Below are positions 15,501 to 26,837 of a stretch of 64,000 nt of DNA, in pieces (position 1 is the stretch's first letter; each line of letters opens with the position of its first letter). Both the position numbers and the translations under genes were made by a program. The notes under the pieces were generated by a model. It saw only the letters and a list, made by a program, of their open reading frames with translations. It was not told the origin of the DNA and made no database searches. The DNA lies in assembly GCF_000003815.2 (NCBI RefSeq), contig NC_049980.1, positions 26,634,508 through 26,698,507 on the forward strand, in the 5' to 3' direction. Origin of the DNA: Branchiostoma floridae (lineage: Eukaryota; Chordata; Leptocardii; Amphioxiformes; Branchiostomatidae).

Positions 15501-18500
15501 GGTACATGACTCTATAACTGTTTCAAATGCCAACAAAAAACTTAGCAAGCAAGCAGTTATCATAATCCGTTTATGACATTTGGGTTCCAAGAAACTGGAA
15601 TCAATTGACCAGTGAAATGGAGTTCCACAACCTGATACCTTTACAATGAATGACATTTGACAATTCATAATGACATTTGCATGAATTATATGCTGTTGAT
15701 CATCTTCTTTACTAACATAATACAAGTTGTTCAAAGTATGAAAGTCTTATGTTAAGACTTATGTTTAATGGATTATAAGGCTAGCTGATAGTATTGAGAG
15801 GTCATGGGCTAGATTCCAGGCTTTGACGTTGACAGGAATAGGCACTTAACACCACTTTCCACACTCAACCCATGTATAAATTGATGAAAATGCACCTGAA
15901 TTCAGTTATGGAAGTGAAATATTGCAAGTAATGGAATAAGAGGGAAAGAGCTGTGCCTTCCAATACCCTCCCCAACCCCCAAGGCACAGTGGTTTACTGG
16001 TTACAACCTAAAAAAAAGGCTATCATGGGACCTTTACAGTATTACCATTATGAATATTAATGGCGGTTATATTTTCACAACTGTTACGGCAGCATTTGTG
16101 AGTGTATCAGTGTGTGTCTTTGTGTCTGTCAACAAGATAACTCAAGAATGGTCAGATGGATTGGTTTCATACTCGGTGTGTTGGAGTGTGACAAAAGCTG
16201 AAAATGATTAGATTTTCGACCCCCTATAGTGGCTTCCATTGGTACTGCAGCGGAACTTCCAGTTTTGATATCTCATGTTCTGAACAAGCTATGGTCAGGA
16301 ATTTTGGGTGTTAGATTGTTAACCTTTCTGTTGTTGTTCCTATTGCAGAGTGGAAGTGGTTTAGGAGGAGCCGGCACCACAGCAGGGCCAGCCAAACAGT
16401 GGCCTGGCAGGAGGACAGAAGGCTCCCAGATGTCCACGGCACAGTTTGTGCAGCATCTGGAGGACTACATCCAGGTAAGGCCACCTTGAGAGGGTAGCAC
16501 AGAGGATGGGAAAGCACTGTGTGAGAGACAAATATGGACCTTAATCTGGACAGATGATATCTAAATTGAGAATCTAAATTGGATAGACGGTTTTTTTTTA
16601 GCAGTGGACACTGTTTGGGGTCCATCTATATACTTTTGGCAGATTATAACTGTCAACATTGCCTCAGAACCTCATCAGAAAAAGGCGCTTGTGAATGAGT
16701 TATATAGAAACATTGTACTAATGGGTATATTTCCATGGGTTTGACTTTGAGTCAGAATTTTCTTCTCAAAATGCAGGAAATAGTGTTTCAGAGTGTTAGA
16801 GGAGTGTGTCTGTGACCCCTGGTCTTTTCTTCTTTACTCACCTTCTCCAGCTGCTCCAGGCAGGAGTGCAGATATGTTGTTATAATTTTAGGAAAGGATC
16901 TTTGAAAGACCTTTCCAGTAAATTAGATTTATTTATTTATTCATTTAATCTCAAGACAACTGAGTTGCCCCTTCAACTCATGAAAGTCGATTTCCAACCA
17001 CTGTCACACAACTACACTATCATGGTAATGTTAGCTATGCAGATTGAAAATCAAATTTACCGTGCAGACAGACCACAAACCTTCAGAGACCTCATATCTC
17101 CATGAAATATTTTGATGATGCAAATGACTTCCAAATCAAGATAGTTTCCCATATAAATCATTCAGGATTGTTTTACTTCACCATTACTTTATGATTACTA
17201 AAATCTAGGTAAAAGCCATTAAAAAAAGTGCCTGACATTGACTCATGATGTATCACTGTAAATATGACAATATTCTTTATTTTCCTTTCTAGACTTCTAA
17301 ATATCTGTTTCTGATCAAACGTTAAATTTTTTCTCAGTGGTCCCAGTCCAAGAACTTGTCAGCAGGTGCAACTGCGGCCGCCAACATCAGTGGTGTGAAC
17401 CCTGTAGGACTGAGGGGCACCTCCGAGCTGTCTGCAGAACAGCTGAAGCAACTCAAGGAACAGAAAGAGGTTTGAAAGGATTTTGAAATTTTTTTTTTTT
17501 TTTCTAAATCATGTTCGTAGGGCCTGATCAAGATGATGATGGTGATGAAGAGCGGCCCATAGCGATAACTGTAGCAGCATCTCTTCTCCCTAAGTCAGAA
17601 ACATCAAGCTTAAGCAAGCTTGACTTCACTGACTCAATAGGCGAAGCAGGGGTTACGAGGCTGCTCGGGAAATTCCCTACCCCATTTTGGCCGGAATGGT
17701 TTGATCCGCCACATCGCACTATCGCACATGTGGCGGGTTCTTTTTCGTGCCCGGGGTGTGGCTCTCCCCAAACACGGGACCTTCATTTAACGTCCTATCC
17801 GAGGGACGACTCATTTTCACTTGAGTAAAGTGAGGAAAGTCGTGTAAAGTGCCTTTCCCAAGGGCACAAGACCGGCAACACGGCAGGCGGTTTCGAACCG
17901 GCAACCTCTCGGTCACGGGCCGAATACACTACCACTGTGCTACGTGGCCCCACATGGTTAAATTTTGAAATGTGCCTGTGTTTTACAGAAATAGTGTATA
18001 TTGTAATCATATGATTGAATGTGTACAATGTAAAAAAAGACGTCAAACTCAAAGTAATGGTATTTCGTGATATTGAGTAGGATTTCTTGCATATATCCTG
18101 ATGATAATTGTTTAATCAACAAACAGAATCGTTGATATGTAATTTACAAATGTATATTGACTTCATGTAATCTTACATGTAAATCTGCATTTTACTAATT
18201 GCTAATTTGTCAACAGTACAAAATAATGGAAAGCTGTCTATAGCTTTCTTACTTCATCTGTGGTAACACAGTAGCTGTTGATACATGTATGCTGTGACTC
18301 GGCCAGTTATGTTTGATAGTTATGTTGTACAGATGCAGATGATGTATAGCATGATCACTTCCAAGAGGAAGAAGGCAGCAGAGAACGCAGCCAAGGGGAA
18401 GTTCAAGTACGAGTATGACTCAGATGAGGAGACAGATGGGGGAACATGGGAGCACAAGAGGAGAGCCCAGGAGATGGACAACACTTCTGGTATAGCCATC

Positions 18501-21500
18501 AATACTTAAGTTTACTTCATTCTTTAAAGGTCAAAATATATGTTTTAATAAAGGTTCTTTGTCTACTACTGTACTGTGTCTAGTAATTTGCGATACATAT
18601 GTTTTTATATCTTTTTGCTGTACTTTTATGGGTTTTTTTCACATTGAGCTCCCTGCCGGATAGTTATCCCACTATAAACATTCCTTCAAATTACTCTATA
18701 CCCACTGTTAAAATTCCTTCTTTTCACTTGCCACAAAATTAAGTGCCAGCTGTCCCCCTACTACAAAATTACTTCCTTGTATGAATGTATCTGTTGTTGG
18801 AAGTCTTGTGTTTACTGAGCATTTAAAAACAGACACAGGAAGAGAATTAAGTCTGACTCAGCAGATCTCATTGCATGTAACATTAATTTTGTCCTATTCA
18901 AACTTTCAAACGCCTGTTCAAACCCAGTTACCATGCTGTGGCCAAAGGCTGAGGGACTCGTAGCCAATCATACTCATGCTCTCTCATATATTTGTGAATC
19001 CGAGTTTGATATAAACTTATATTGTTTCTCTAACAGCAGGTGCCAGACTGTCTAACAGAGAAGTAGACTGGAGTTAGAACAGGATACGGCTAATTGTAAC
19101 CTCATATAGGGCACAATTTTTACCTGCTTAGTTTATGTGCATGAACTTGTATAGCCAACATGCTTTTTCTCCATTCCAGAATGGGCTGACAAACTGACCA
19201 ACATGAACAAGGGGAAGCACTTTATCGGTGACTTCCTGCCTCCTGAGGAGCTGGAGAAGTTCATGGAGAAGTTTAAGGCCTTGAAGGAGGGCAGAGACCC
19301 TGACCTGTCCGACTATGCTGAGTTCAAACTTGGGGTGAGTTATGGGAACATTTTGGATATGTCACATTAACTATGTCACATTCAATACACCGTGGGTACG
19401 ACTTGACTTTCATAAGGAAATTGTAACATTTTCAAATTGTATCACTGTATGTAAGGCCATACCAATTCAGTTACGGCTTCAGGGTCCATTAATTTTGTGC
19501 AGAAATCTGTGAACTAAGGAGTTCAATTGCAACTCAAGATGTCAACTTAAGGTTTTTTTAATTGAAGTCAAATCTTGGGCAGTTGAATGTCTCTACAGCA
19601 TAGTAGCACTTGCAATTATGGACAAAGCACTAGCTTCTAAATGACTGACAACAATTTGAGTATTGAGGACCAAAAAAAAATCATTGAAAAGAGAAACCAG
19701 ACACTCTACTAAACAATTTATTTCTTCAGACATTTTACATGTATAATACTCCCTCGTTGTTATCAAGAGGACATATTTGTATTCAGGAGATGTTGCAGTT
19801 GTACATGATATTCACTTCTCTCAGTGAGAGAACTCCAAAGGAGGAAGCAATGTGATCTGTCAAAATACTGCCAAAGGGGGTCTCTGAGGGGCTTACCCAT
19901 CCCCTTAGAGGGTGTGAAACAGACCATTACTTCCAATCAACACGCAGGAAAACAGATCCTTCCGAAGTAGATAACCCCATCTGTTTCAATTTGCCTCAAG
20001 GTTGCCAGTGAGACTGTTATTCGCATGGGATCCTGGCCAGGAATATTGCTAAATTATTGTAAGGTTGCTGTTCTTTCTTCATTTTCACCATTCTTCCTCG
20101 CCAATAGCTGTAATCAGGACGTTCATTTAGAATTTAGGAAATGAAGTGTCTGGCAGGAAGCATATCCCTCAACTATCAATTTCTTACTTGTCTAAGACAG
20201 TAAGGAAGTTTGTAGTAACTGTTGCAGATAGAGATTTGACATCGATAAAGAAGTCTAGTGTTCTTCCTACTTATTATTATAATTACTGTTATATCTCTTT
20301 GACGTTATAATGGTTATACCGGGTAGGTTGTGTTTTCCTGTCCTGCAATGTTAAAGATACATAATATTTTCCAATCCTGTTTCCCAATCCAGAATCTATG
20401 TTCCATATGGAAGAGGTTTTATTTGAAGCTTTCAAGTTGCCGGTAGCATTCTATTAAAAGTGTAAGATGGTGCTACTCCTCAAAGATATTCATTGCAAAC
20501 GACAGGCTGAAGGTGCTCCATTCTGGTTGATATTACCTTGTTGAATCCCTAATTGCCTTGGAGCCTTCTTTGCTGCAGCCTTGCTGGTTTGAAATAGCAT
20601 GAGAGATTAAATGTACCAGAGGTTTCATTATAACTCATTACATGTCAAATTACCTCCAGCACCAGCCACCCATGCACAGCTTTTGGTGGCACAGACACTA
20701 ATAAGGCACTGCTGGTGGGCTCTGTCTACCTTTTGCAACCAGTTGTGACTTTTTTTACCAGTTTGTGCTTTACATCACATTTGGCCTCGTTCTCATTGAA
20801 ATGTGCATTGAAAAAAAGATACACTGAGTTTTTTAGAATTCAACAAAATTCCCAAAGAAAAGAGTTATGTACAATGTAAACATTAGTATTGGACTTTCAT
20901 GTATGCCCTAAGTCCCATACCATGCATGCTCCCAGCAGTCTATTTTAGCTTTGCATAATAATCCATACAAGATATACGCAGGGAGATTTTTAACAGTTTT
21001 TGTAAACCATACATTTACACTACACTACAACAGCTTATTCATAACAACATCTAATGGAAATCATCACAGCAAATTGAATCCATCGCCTCTGTCTATCGCT
21101 CCTCTCTAAGAGTTCATCTAAGGTAATACAAGGAAAAGCTTTTGATCACCTTAATGGTGGTCTTTAAACCTACTTTTAGATAATGGTGTGTGCCCGTGCA
21201 GTAAACCTTAATCCATGTGATCAAGCGGGGTCCAGAAATCTTTTGGAATAAACTTTTAAGAGAAATTGTGTGTCTGGGCAAATTGGTCTGCATTAGTATG
21301 GGGATGCCCAAGGAATGCCAAATTACATTACGACGTGTACTGACACTTTTTGTCAGCAAAGGAAACACACACACTCACACACTCACTCACTCTCCGGTTT
21401 AACGTCTGTTATTCCCCATCCTGTGGGGGTTAGACGTGCTTGCGACGTAGATGAGGGGGCTTGATGGCAGCTCTCCAGCGTCCTCTATCATTTGGGTTGA

Positions 21501-24500
21501 CACTAGCAAAGGAAAGATTATAAAATCTCCGGAACCACAGTTTTATGCCTGCACGATGCATTTTTTGCCGTTACGGCCTTAAAAAAACAATTTGAAAATG
21601 TTCCTTTGCTGGTAGTACTTATACCATGTTGAGTCTTGTTGTCTGCTACATATGTGAGCCATGCTGGTGCACTGCAGTGTTTGACTGCATGCAAGATTGT
21701 ATGTAATGTGTGATATCACATAGAACAAGTTAAAACAAGAATTGAATATATAAATGTATATTACCCAAGTCTTTAGTTGCAATTGCATTATTCAAGTTTG
21801 AACAGTCTGTGTAAACTCTTCAGGTCTGTATAAGAGTTGTAGCACTCCTGGATAATGCTTCGATAAAATTCACTATGATTTTCCATTATACATGAGTGAA
21901 GTGGTATGTAGGAAGCTGTTGCCCCATAGCCCCATACCTCCTGGAATATGCATCAGAGATTGAGAAAAGGCAGACCTTTGACATGCACCCTCTAAGTTAT
22001 ATCCCTTCTTAAAGTCCCCCTACCTAACATGTCTTTCAATGTCCTTCTCCTCGCGTCAATCTTCGTCATGTCGGCCTCTCAGGGCCCACAACACAGCCCT
22101 GTATTCTGGCCATTCATGGCCTACGTTAGCTGGAAGGTCACAAAACAAGATTTAGTGCCCTTCAGTAGTGACTGGTGTTGCCTTGAAGTACCACAGGGGA
22201 AATGGGAACGGTTCCTTTCAATTTCTCCCCTATTGGTTCTTATTTCCCATTACAGGAGGAGGACTTTGAATTAGCTGTTATGTATTCCCTAATCTGGGCT
22301 CCTCGACGGCACTGGCAATGGGATCAATAGCCGAGGGCTCTTTTATTTCATGTGGACCTCCAAAAGCAGTTTTTTTCTTAGAAAGCAATTCATGTTCTCT
22401 TTCTATATGGTACAAGAATTGTCTCCTAAATCAAGTCTTCACTTCAAGCCTTCTGGTGCATGCTGGCTTGTGTCTGAGAAACACTGATAAAATGCCATGA
22501 ATATGTTGAAGAATGTCTTCTTCTGGAGAACTGTCGCCATTTGGGCACCAAGATTCTATATTTCTTCAAACGACACATGCAACTTCTGACCTTGCACATT
22601 GTACTACCCAAGTGAATATTGAGAGGGATCTTGATTTAAGAAAATGACTGTGTGCTGTCCAACAATAGCAATAGGAGCATGCAATAGGAGCATGTAGTCC
22701 TACTTGAAGTTCAATATGTGTATTGGCACACTGACAATCGCTCCCAGTTTAAACTTGTCAAAGTAAAGTTTGACTTCCTTTGATGAATCCTGAATCTGTC
22801 TGTACATTGTAGGCTTGAATATTTTAGGCTTCTAGAACAATCACATTCTAATGGTTGCATTTGATTAGGCAAAGGAAAATGCCTGTCCTTTAGTTAACAC
22901 TCTCTTATGAATAACAATTTAACACAAGGTGTACAAGTCACCACTGGTAGATGTTCCTTCATTCTTGAATTAGAACTGTATTCATTGTAGAAAGGTTCAA
23001 ATGACCTGTATTATCTTGCAGTGTAATTTTCCTACTGTTAGAAAGTCTTGAAATTACTAAATACCTGTGACTTTTACATGTGCACACCTCCACATACGTG
23101 CTAAGGAATATCCAAGTTCTGTATTGAAACTATGTACAGTAACTTCTGAGCCGACATTGAATTGACTTTTGATGTGTTGAAGGACTTATGGACCAAATAT
23201 GGCCTTGCCTGAGAATAAGTCCTGATAACAACTTAAGTCAGATGAATGGGAAGTATTAAGATAAGCAGCTGTGGAGAGAGATCCAGGATGACTGGTCGAT
23301 ACGCCCATTTGAACAGGGAAGACTAAAGGATGTAGCAAGACAGCTTGCAGGAAGACTTTAAGTCTCTCACAACAGCTGGAGCAAGTTTTGCACTTAAGTG
23401 GAATTTTCAACTGGCTTATAAATCAAACTTAAAGGCTGCACAAACTTCTGCAGAAATGTTTTGGGGCATTTGTATCTCTCTCCTTGGTGCTGAAAAGGTG
23501 GCTATTTCACCACAGCCTCCATCAACTATCCTATAGACATATTTAAACAATTTACAAGGCATATGGAACTTTGTGATGGTACTTTTACTTTTCAGACTGT
23601 GATGATATTGATCTTGATCTTTAGACGTTGGTTGTCAGTAAAGTTGCAGGATGATATTCACCCTTAGGTTGTGCATTCTGCTTGCTGTAACAATATGATT
23701 CATTTCATAGCCAACAGGCTTTACTGAAGTCTGTGATGATTTGTTTCTTACATCTGAAGATGACATTAATGATCAAACAGAATTAGATAGGATATAACAA
23801 ACATCTTAAACTTTGTACTTTAATATGAGTATATATTTTTCGGGGGAAAGTCTGGTCTATATTCCCCCATGGGGCAAGTGCAGTTACAGTAATGATACAG
23901 TGCACAATGCTATGCCACATGACAGAAAAATCAAGATGAATACAGTACATCTGCACAGAAGCACTTAAGTAGGCTGGACTTGGCTTTTTATCCATTCTCC
24001 TGGATCCCCTTAAACCCAGAAGGGAGTTCTCACATTGATGTTCAATAGACAGAGGCAGACCCGAATGATGCACACATCCATCTCTGACCCAGAATAGATT
24101 TTATAGCCTGGGGAATATCCCCTCTCACATCAGATAATGACTGAAATGAGAGGAATAAGAAATAACGTCAGCAACAAGTTATGTTGTCATCTTTGGGCTG
24201 TGTCGGGGGGATTTGGTCAGGAGACAGGGCTGAAGTTGTGTACAAATGAAGAACCGATAAGTTACCAATCTGCCAATACTGATATAATGGGAACCCTCAT
24301 TTTGGTCTGTAGTAATATGCTTTGTTCAGAGTGATTACAATAAACATTGTGATGTTGTAATCATGATATATACAGGGCTCGAAATACTGGGTGCATGTGC
24401 ACCCAGGTGCACCCAAAATTGGAGCTGTGCACCCAATTATTTTCTGTGGGTGCACAGGGTGCACCCAAATATTTTCTTAGGTTTATGTACGTAAAGATAT

Positions 24501-26837
24501 CAAAGTACTAGTATACAACATATTCTTGACATCGAAGTTAGAAAGATAATAAAAATGTCTGTCATGGTACTTGTTTAAGAATTTGATAGCTTGTAACTAA
24601 GTTTTATTATTAGGTTATTACTTAAATTTAAGTGGTGCACCCAAAATGTTTTTGGTGCACCCAATTTTTTAAGCTGGGTGCACCAGTGCACCTAATCCCA
24701 AAAATGAATTTCGAGCCCTGTATATATATCTATGAATAAGTGAATACTTTTGTGGGATTGTTAGATGGTTTAAGTTACAACTTTGGCATCATCATCATCA
24801 TCGTTTCTTCTGCCAACCCCTTCCCCCACCCCCCCCCCCACCCCCCATCTTCCACCCACATCTATTATGTCTACATTGGTTGTGAGACAGCCAAACAATC
24901 TCTTTTTTTATTATTCTATTTGTTCTATCGATCAGGGTTCTCCCCAGAATTTTTTAGTATAGTGGAGGGGCTGGCAAAAATTACCTGAACCAACGTGCTG
25001 CGCTTTCATGAAAATTGGGTCATTTTGCAACGACAGAGGGTGTCAAATACTACAAGAATAATGTATTATAGTGATTCCTTTGTTGTAAAGTGGCAAAACG
25101 GCTATTGTTTTGATCATTGCCCATTCACAAGTTTTTGCAGACAATGCAGACTGGAAAAAATTATGCCACTTGGCACAAAATGTGTGAATTTTCATTAATC
25201 TTAGCAAAACTAACCAAGAAAATAGGGAAGAAACACACTAAATTTCAAAAGTAGTATAGTGGAGCTGGGCTAGGAGTATAGTGGAGGGCCTCCCTTATTC
25301 CATCCTCTGGGGAGGACCCTGATCGATGCTCATCTCTTGGTATGCCCACACTGTCAAAATGCCAGTCATGTAAGCTTCAATTGAATTTTATATGCCACAT
25401 TGAACTCTTACCACATATGAGGTAGAGAGATTGATACCAATTCTTTACTTTCAAATTATATACTATGCAGAAGCCTGGGGGTAACTATAGAGTAGCCGTC
25501 TGGTCAACACTGACTTCTTATTCTTCAACTTACCTTAGAGTAGAACTGATTGCTAAGGCAGCCCTTCGTACAGACAGTACTAACCAGTAATCTCTTATGT
25601 ATGAACAGGAGGACAACCTAGGTTACAAGATGCTGCAGGCCATGGGCTGGACAGAAGNNNNNNNNNNNNNNNNNNNNNNNNNNNNNNNNNNNNNNNNNNN
25701 NNNNNNNNNNNNNNNNNNNNNNNNNNNNNNNNNNNNNNNNNNNNNNNNNNNNNNNNNAATATATAGTATGAAGCCTTTTATTGATATTGACAAAATTTCA
25801 AGTCATTGTGGTCATTTCAACATCCTTTAGAAAACCAGTAGATAAATGGTGAAAAAAACAAGGATAAACTTGGAAAAACCCTGCCTACAGGCATGCATGT
25901 AACACAAGGCATTAACAAGAAAGAATATCATGGTCCCCCACCCAGAAATAAGAACTGATCCAAGACTCAAATTTTGGGAAACAATTATATCGCATGACAC
26001 CTTTTATTGAAATTCACCAAATTTCAAATCCTTGTGGTCATTTCAACATCCTTTTGAAAACCAGTAGATGAGTGGTGAAGAAACAAGGATAAACTTGGGC
26101 GTGTAACACAAAGCACTAAAAAAGAAAGAATATGGTAGTTGACCACATCTATCCCACTACCAGTGGACTAGCCTCCTGCTGCAGTGATCTGTGTGGCCCG
26201 AGGGAAATGGAGATTGCCTTAAGCACAATTTTAACCTCAGTTTTCAATTTCAAACAGAGGCCAACAGGCTATCGAGAATGCCGGGTTGGGAGTGGACAAA
26301 CCATCCGAACTCTCTAAAGAAGACGATGAGTATGAAGCCTTCCGCAAACGTATGATGTTAGCCTACAGGTTCAGACCAAACCCTCTGGTGAGTATGGGCA
26401 TCTTTCTTCAGATCTGGAGTTCATTTTTGATATACAGCATTTTCAGGTAACATTGCCACTGTGTCTGCTACCATGTTGGAGCATGCCTTTTTGCATTAAA
26501 TAGAATCATAGCTCAATTGTTTTAGGATATTATTCTATAACAGTATGTGCAAACATTTTGTGCATAGCACTACTAGTATCACAATGATGCTATGGCACAA
26601 AGTACTGGCAAGTGAACTTTACCTCAAGTTAGCTTTTACCAGGATGGGACTAGGTGAGGTGAGGTGAGGTTGATTCTGTAATGGCTGTGTGTGCACCAGA
26701 AAACACCAACAATGTGATCAACAGAAAATGATTTTCTTTCAGGCATGTACATTGTAAATTATGACATTCTCAACCATCAACTAAATTAACTTCTGTGTGT
26801 TTGATTACAGAATAACCCCCGACGGCCGTACTACTGA
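6548..26837 (+). CDS. SUGP1: SUGP1 (SURP and G-patch domain splicing factor), 3' part, nine exons
   Basis: Partial gene; the start is upstream of the window. Exons by splice site and phase: 6548-6663, 15314-15501, 16349-16474, 17338-17469, 18333-18489, 19180-19334, 25609-25657 (cut by the N gap), 26258-26387, 26811-26837 (ends NNPRRPYY-stop). The first exon encodes the C-terminal half of a SURP module ([17 protein letters not shown]). The next carries the basic signal [10 protein letters not shown]. Later exons contain [23 protein letters not shown] and the start of the G-patch ([12 protein letters not shown]), then [20 protein letters not shown]. This order matches vertebrate SUGP1/SF4, a nuclear spliceosome factor that binds branch-point proteins via SURP and activates a DEAH helicase via its G-patch (family knowledge). 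About 20 G-patch residues fall in the gap. The N-terminus and first SURP were not found in 1-6547. The exon ending at 17469 has a weak donor (GTTTGA) with a SINE inserted just after it. Confidence 0.95.
6700..6990 (+). repeat. tRNA-derived SINE-like repeat in SUGP1 intron
   Basis: The stretch begins with a tRNA-like head: an A-box-like TGGCCAAGTTCGAAAG near 6724 and a B-box-like TTTGATTCCTGG near 6771. It is followed by a body containing AGCGCTCAGC, then GTGGACTAGCCCC, GTGTGGCCCAAGGGC and GAAATGGAGA. The body from about 6882 to 6970 recurs, diverged, at 26132-26215, which shows that it is a dispersed repeat. Ends are approximate. Confidence 0.6.
7326..7453 (-). repeat. Degenerate tRNA-derived SINE copy
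   Basis: Read on the minus strand this starts GTGGCCCTGG and carries a worn B-box-like GAGTTTGATACCC. It continues into TTGTGCCCTTGGGAATGGCAC, shared with the full SINE at 17490-17961. It lies in the large SUGP1 intron, antisense to the gene. Confidence 0.5.
11917..12089. mobile_element. 173-bp near-perfect foldback (MITE-like)
   Basis: The left arm begins GTTACTCCAAATTTTC and the right arm ends GAAAATTTGGAGTAAC. The outer 40 bases pair with a single mismatch. Inner arms (CCAAATTTTCGACGGCTGAC and its near-complement) continue the pairing up to a small loop around 12000-12015. No transposase is inside. Target duplication is not clear. Confidence 0.75.
12895..13175. repeat. Diverged direct duplication, two copies of about 100 bp
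   Basis: Both copies contain TTTGTATGCTTGG followed by GTTGAAG and TTTGATTGATTTTT-like text, at about 12935-12985 and 13108-13155. This suggests an old tandem duplication in the intron. Confidence 0.45.
13411..13740. repeat. Diverged tandem repeat, about three units of about 120-130 bp
   Basis: Units share CACAAAAA, CATAGTTTTTGATTAC, GCATTTAGA(G/A)(C/A)(C/G), CAACAACAT or its variants, and a following ATTCATAAAGGCC/ATTAAAAAAGGCC. The two clearest units start near 13517 and 13646, with a weaker one near 13411. Confidence 0.45.
14570..14965. repeat. Degenerate transposon-like relic related to 24933-25321
   Basis: A stretch around 14827-14890 (AGCAAAATGGACAATTGTTT then TTGTCCATTCACAAG) is a diverged copy of 25085-25135. 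It is flanked by GGACCGGTCTAG and ACCGGACCTGGAT sequences of opposite sense. Boundaries are uncertain. Confidence 0.4.
15775..15900 (+). repeat. Worn SINE-like fragment
   Basis: It contains GAGAGGTCATGGGCTAGATT (B-box-like) followed by GGCACTTAACACCACTTTCC, resembling the tRNA-SINE body seen elsewhere in the window. It lies in a SUGP1 intron. Confidence 0.4.
17480..17971 (-). mobile_element. Full-length tRNA-derived SINE with target-site duplications
   Basis: Minus-strand head GGGGCCACGTAGCACAGTGG at 17951 down, with an A box (TAGCACAGTGG) and a B box (GGTTCGAAACC, complement of 17889-17899). The body includes GGGAAAGGCACTTTACACGA. The 3' end is a 15-base A tail (T run at 17489-17503). ATTTTGAAAT occurs at 17480-17489 and at 17962-17971, a 10-bp target duplication. 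It is inserted antisense into the SUGP1 intron only 10 bp past the donor of the exon ending at 17469. The acceptor stem does not close, so it is not a working tRNA gene. Confidence 0.8.
24373..24720. mobile_element. 348-bp hAT-like MITE
   Basis: It begins CAGGGCTCGAAAT and ends ATTTCGAGCCCTG, a perfect 13-bp terminal inverted repeat. Flanking octamers GATATATA and TATATATA differ at one base, compatible with an 8-bp hAT target duplication. The interior has many copies of GTGCACCCA near both ends. No coding capacity. Confidence 0.8.
24933..25321. mobile_element. 389-bp inverted-repeat MITE
   Basis: It starts CAGGGTTCTCCCCAGA and ends TCTGGGGAGGACCCTG, 15 of 16 terminal bases complementary. 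ATCGAT flanks both ends and could be a target duplication or part of the repeat. GTATAGTGGAG occurs near both ends. No open frame for a transposase. Confidence 0.75.
25658..25757. other. Assembly gap (100 N)
   Basis: Exactly 100 N, the usual placeholder for a gap of unknown size. It cuts the SUGP1 G-patch exon after the codons for GWTE. Confidence 0.99.
25761..26133. repeat. Tandem duplication, two units about 226 bp apart, beside the gap
   Basis: Unit 1 (from about 25761) and unit 2 (from about 25987) share CCTTTTATTGA, GTGGTCATTTCAACATCCTT, GAAAACCAGTAGAT, ACAAGGATAAACTTGG and AAGAAAGAATAT. Unit 1 abuts the gap, so further units may lie within it. Confidence 0.8.
26132..26215 (+). repeat. 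SINE body fragment
   Basis: It shares CAGTGGACTAGCC, TGCTG(C/T)AG(T/C)GAT and GTGTGGCCC(G/A)AGGG with 6882-6970. It ends about 40 bp before a SUGP1 3' splice site. Confidence 0.55.

Larger units (their letters stand above)
19335..25608 (+). other. 6.3-kb SUGP1 intron
   Basis: Intron from GTGAGT at 19335 to ATGAACAG at 25608. It carries two inverted-repeat elements (24373-24720 and 24933-25321), an AC-rich patch with a repeat-like block at 21362-21510, and a C-rich tract at 24820-24850. I saw no exon or RNA gene in the remainder. Confidence 0.75.

Noticed and set aside
17876-17951. tRNA gene on the minus strand
   Set aside because: A and B boxes are present but the 3' acceptor strand does not pair with GGGGCCA, and the sequence continues into a SINE body with A tail and target duplications.
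22029-22274. Open frame with signal-peptide-like start ([19 protein letters not shown])
   Set aside because: It lies in a SUGP1 intron with no recognised homology, no poly(A) context and no partner exon; chance is likelier.
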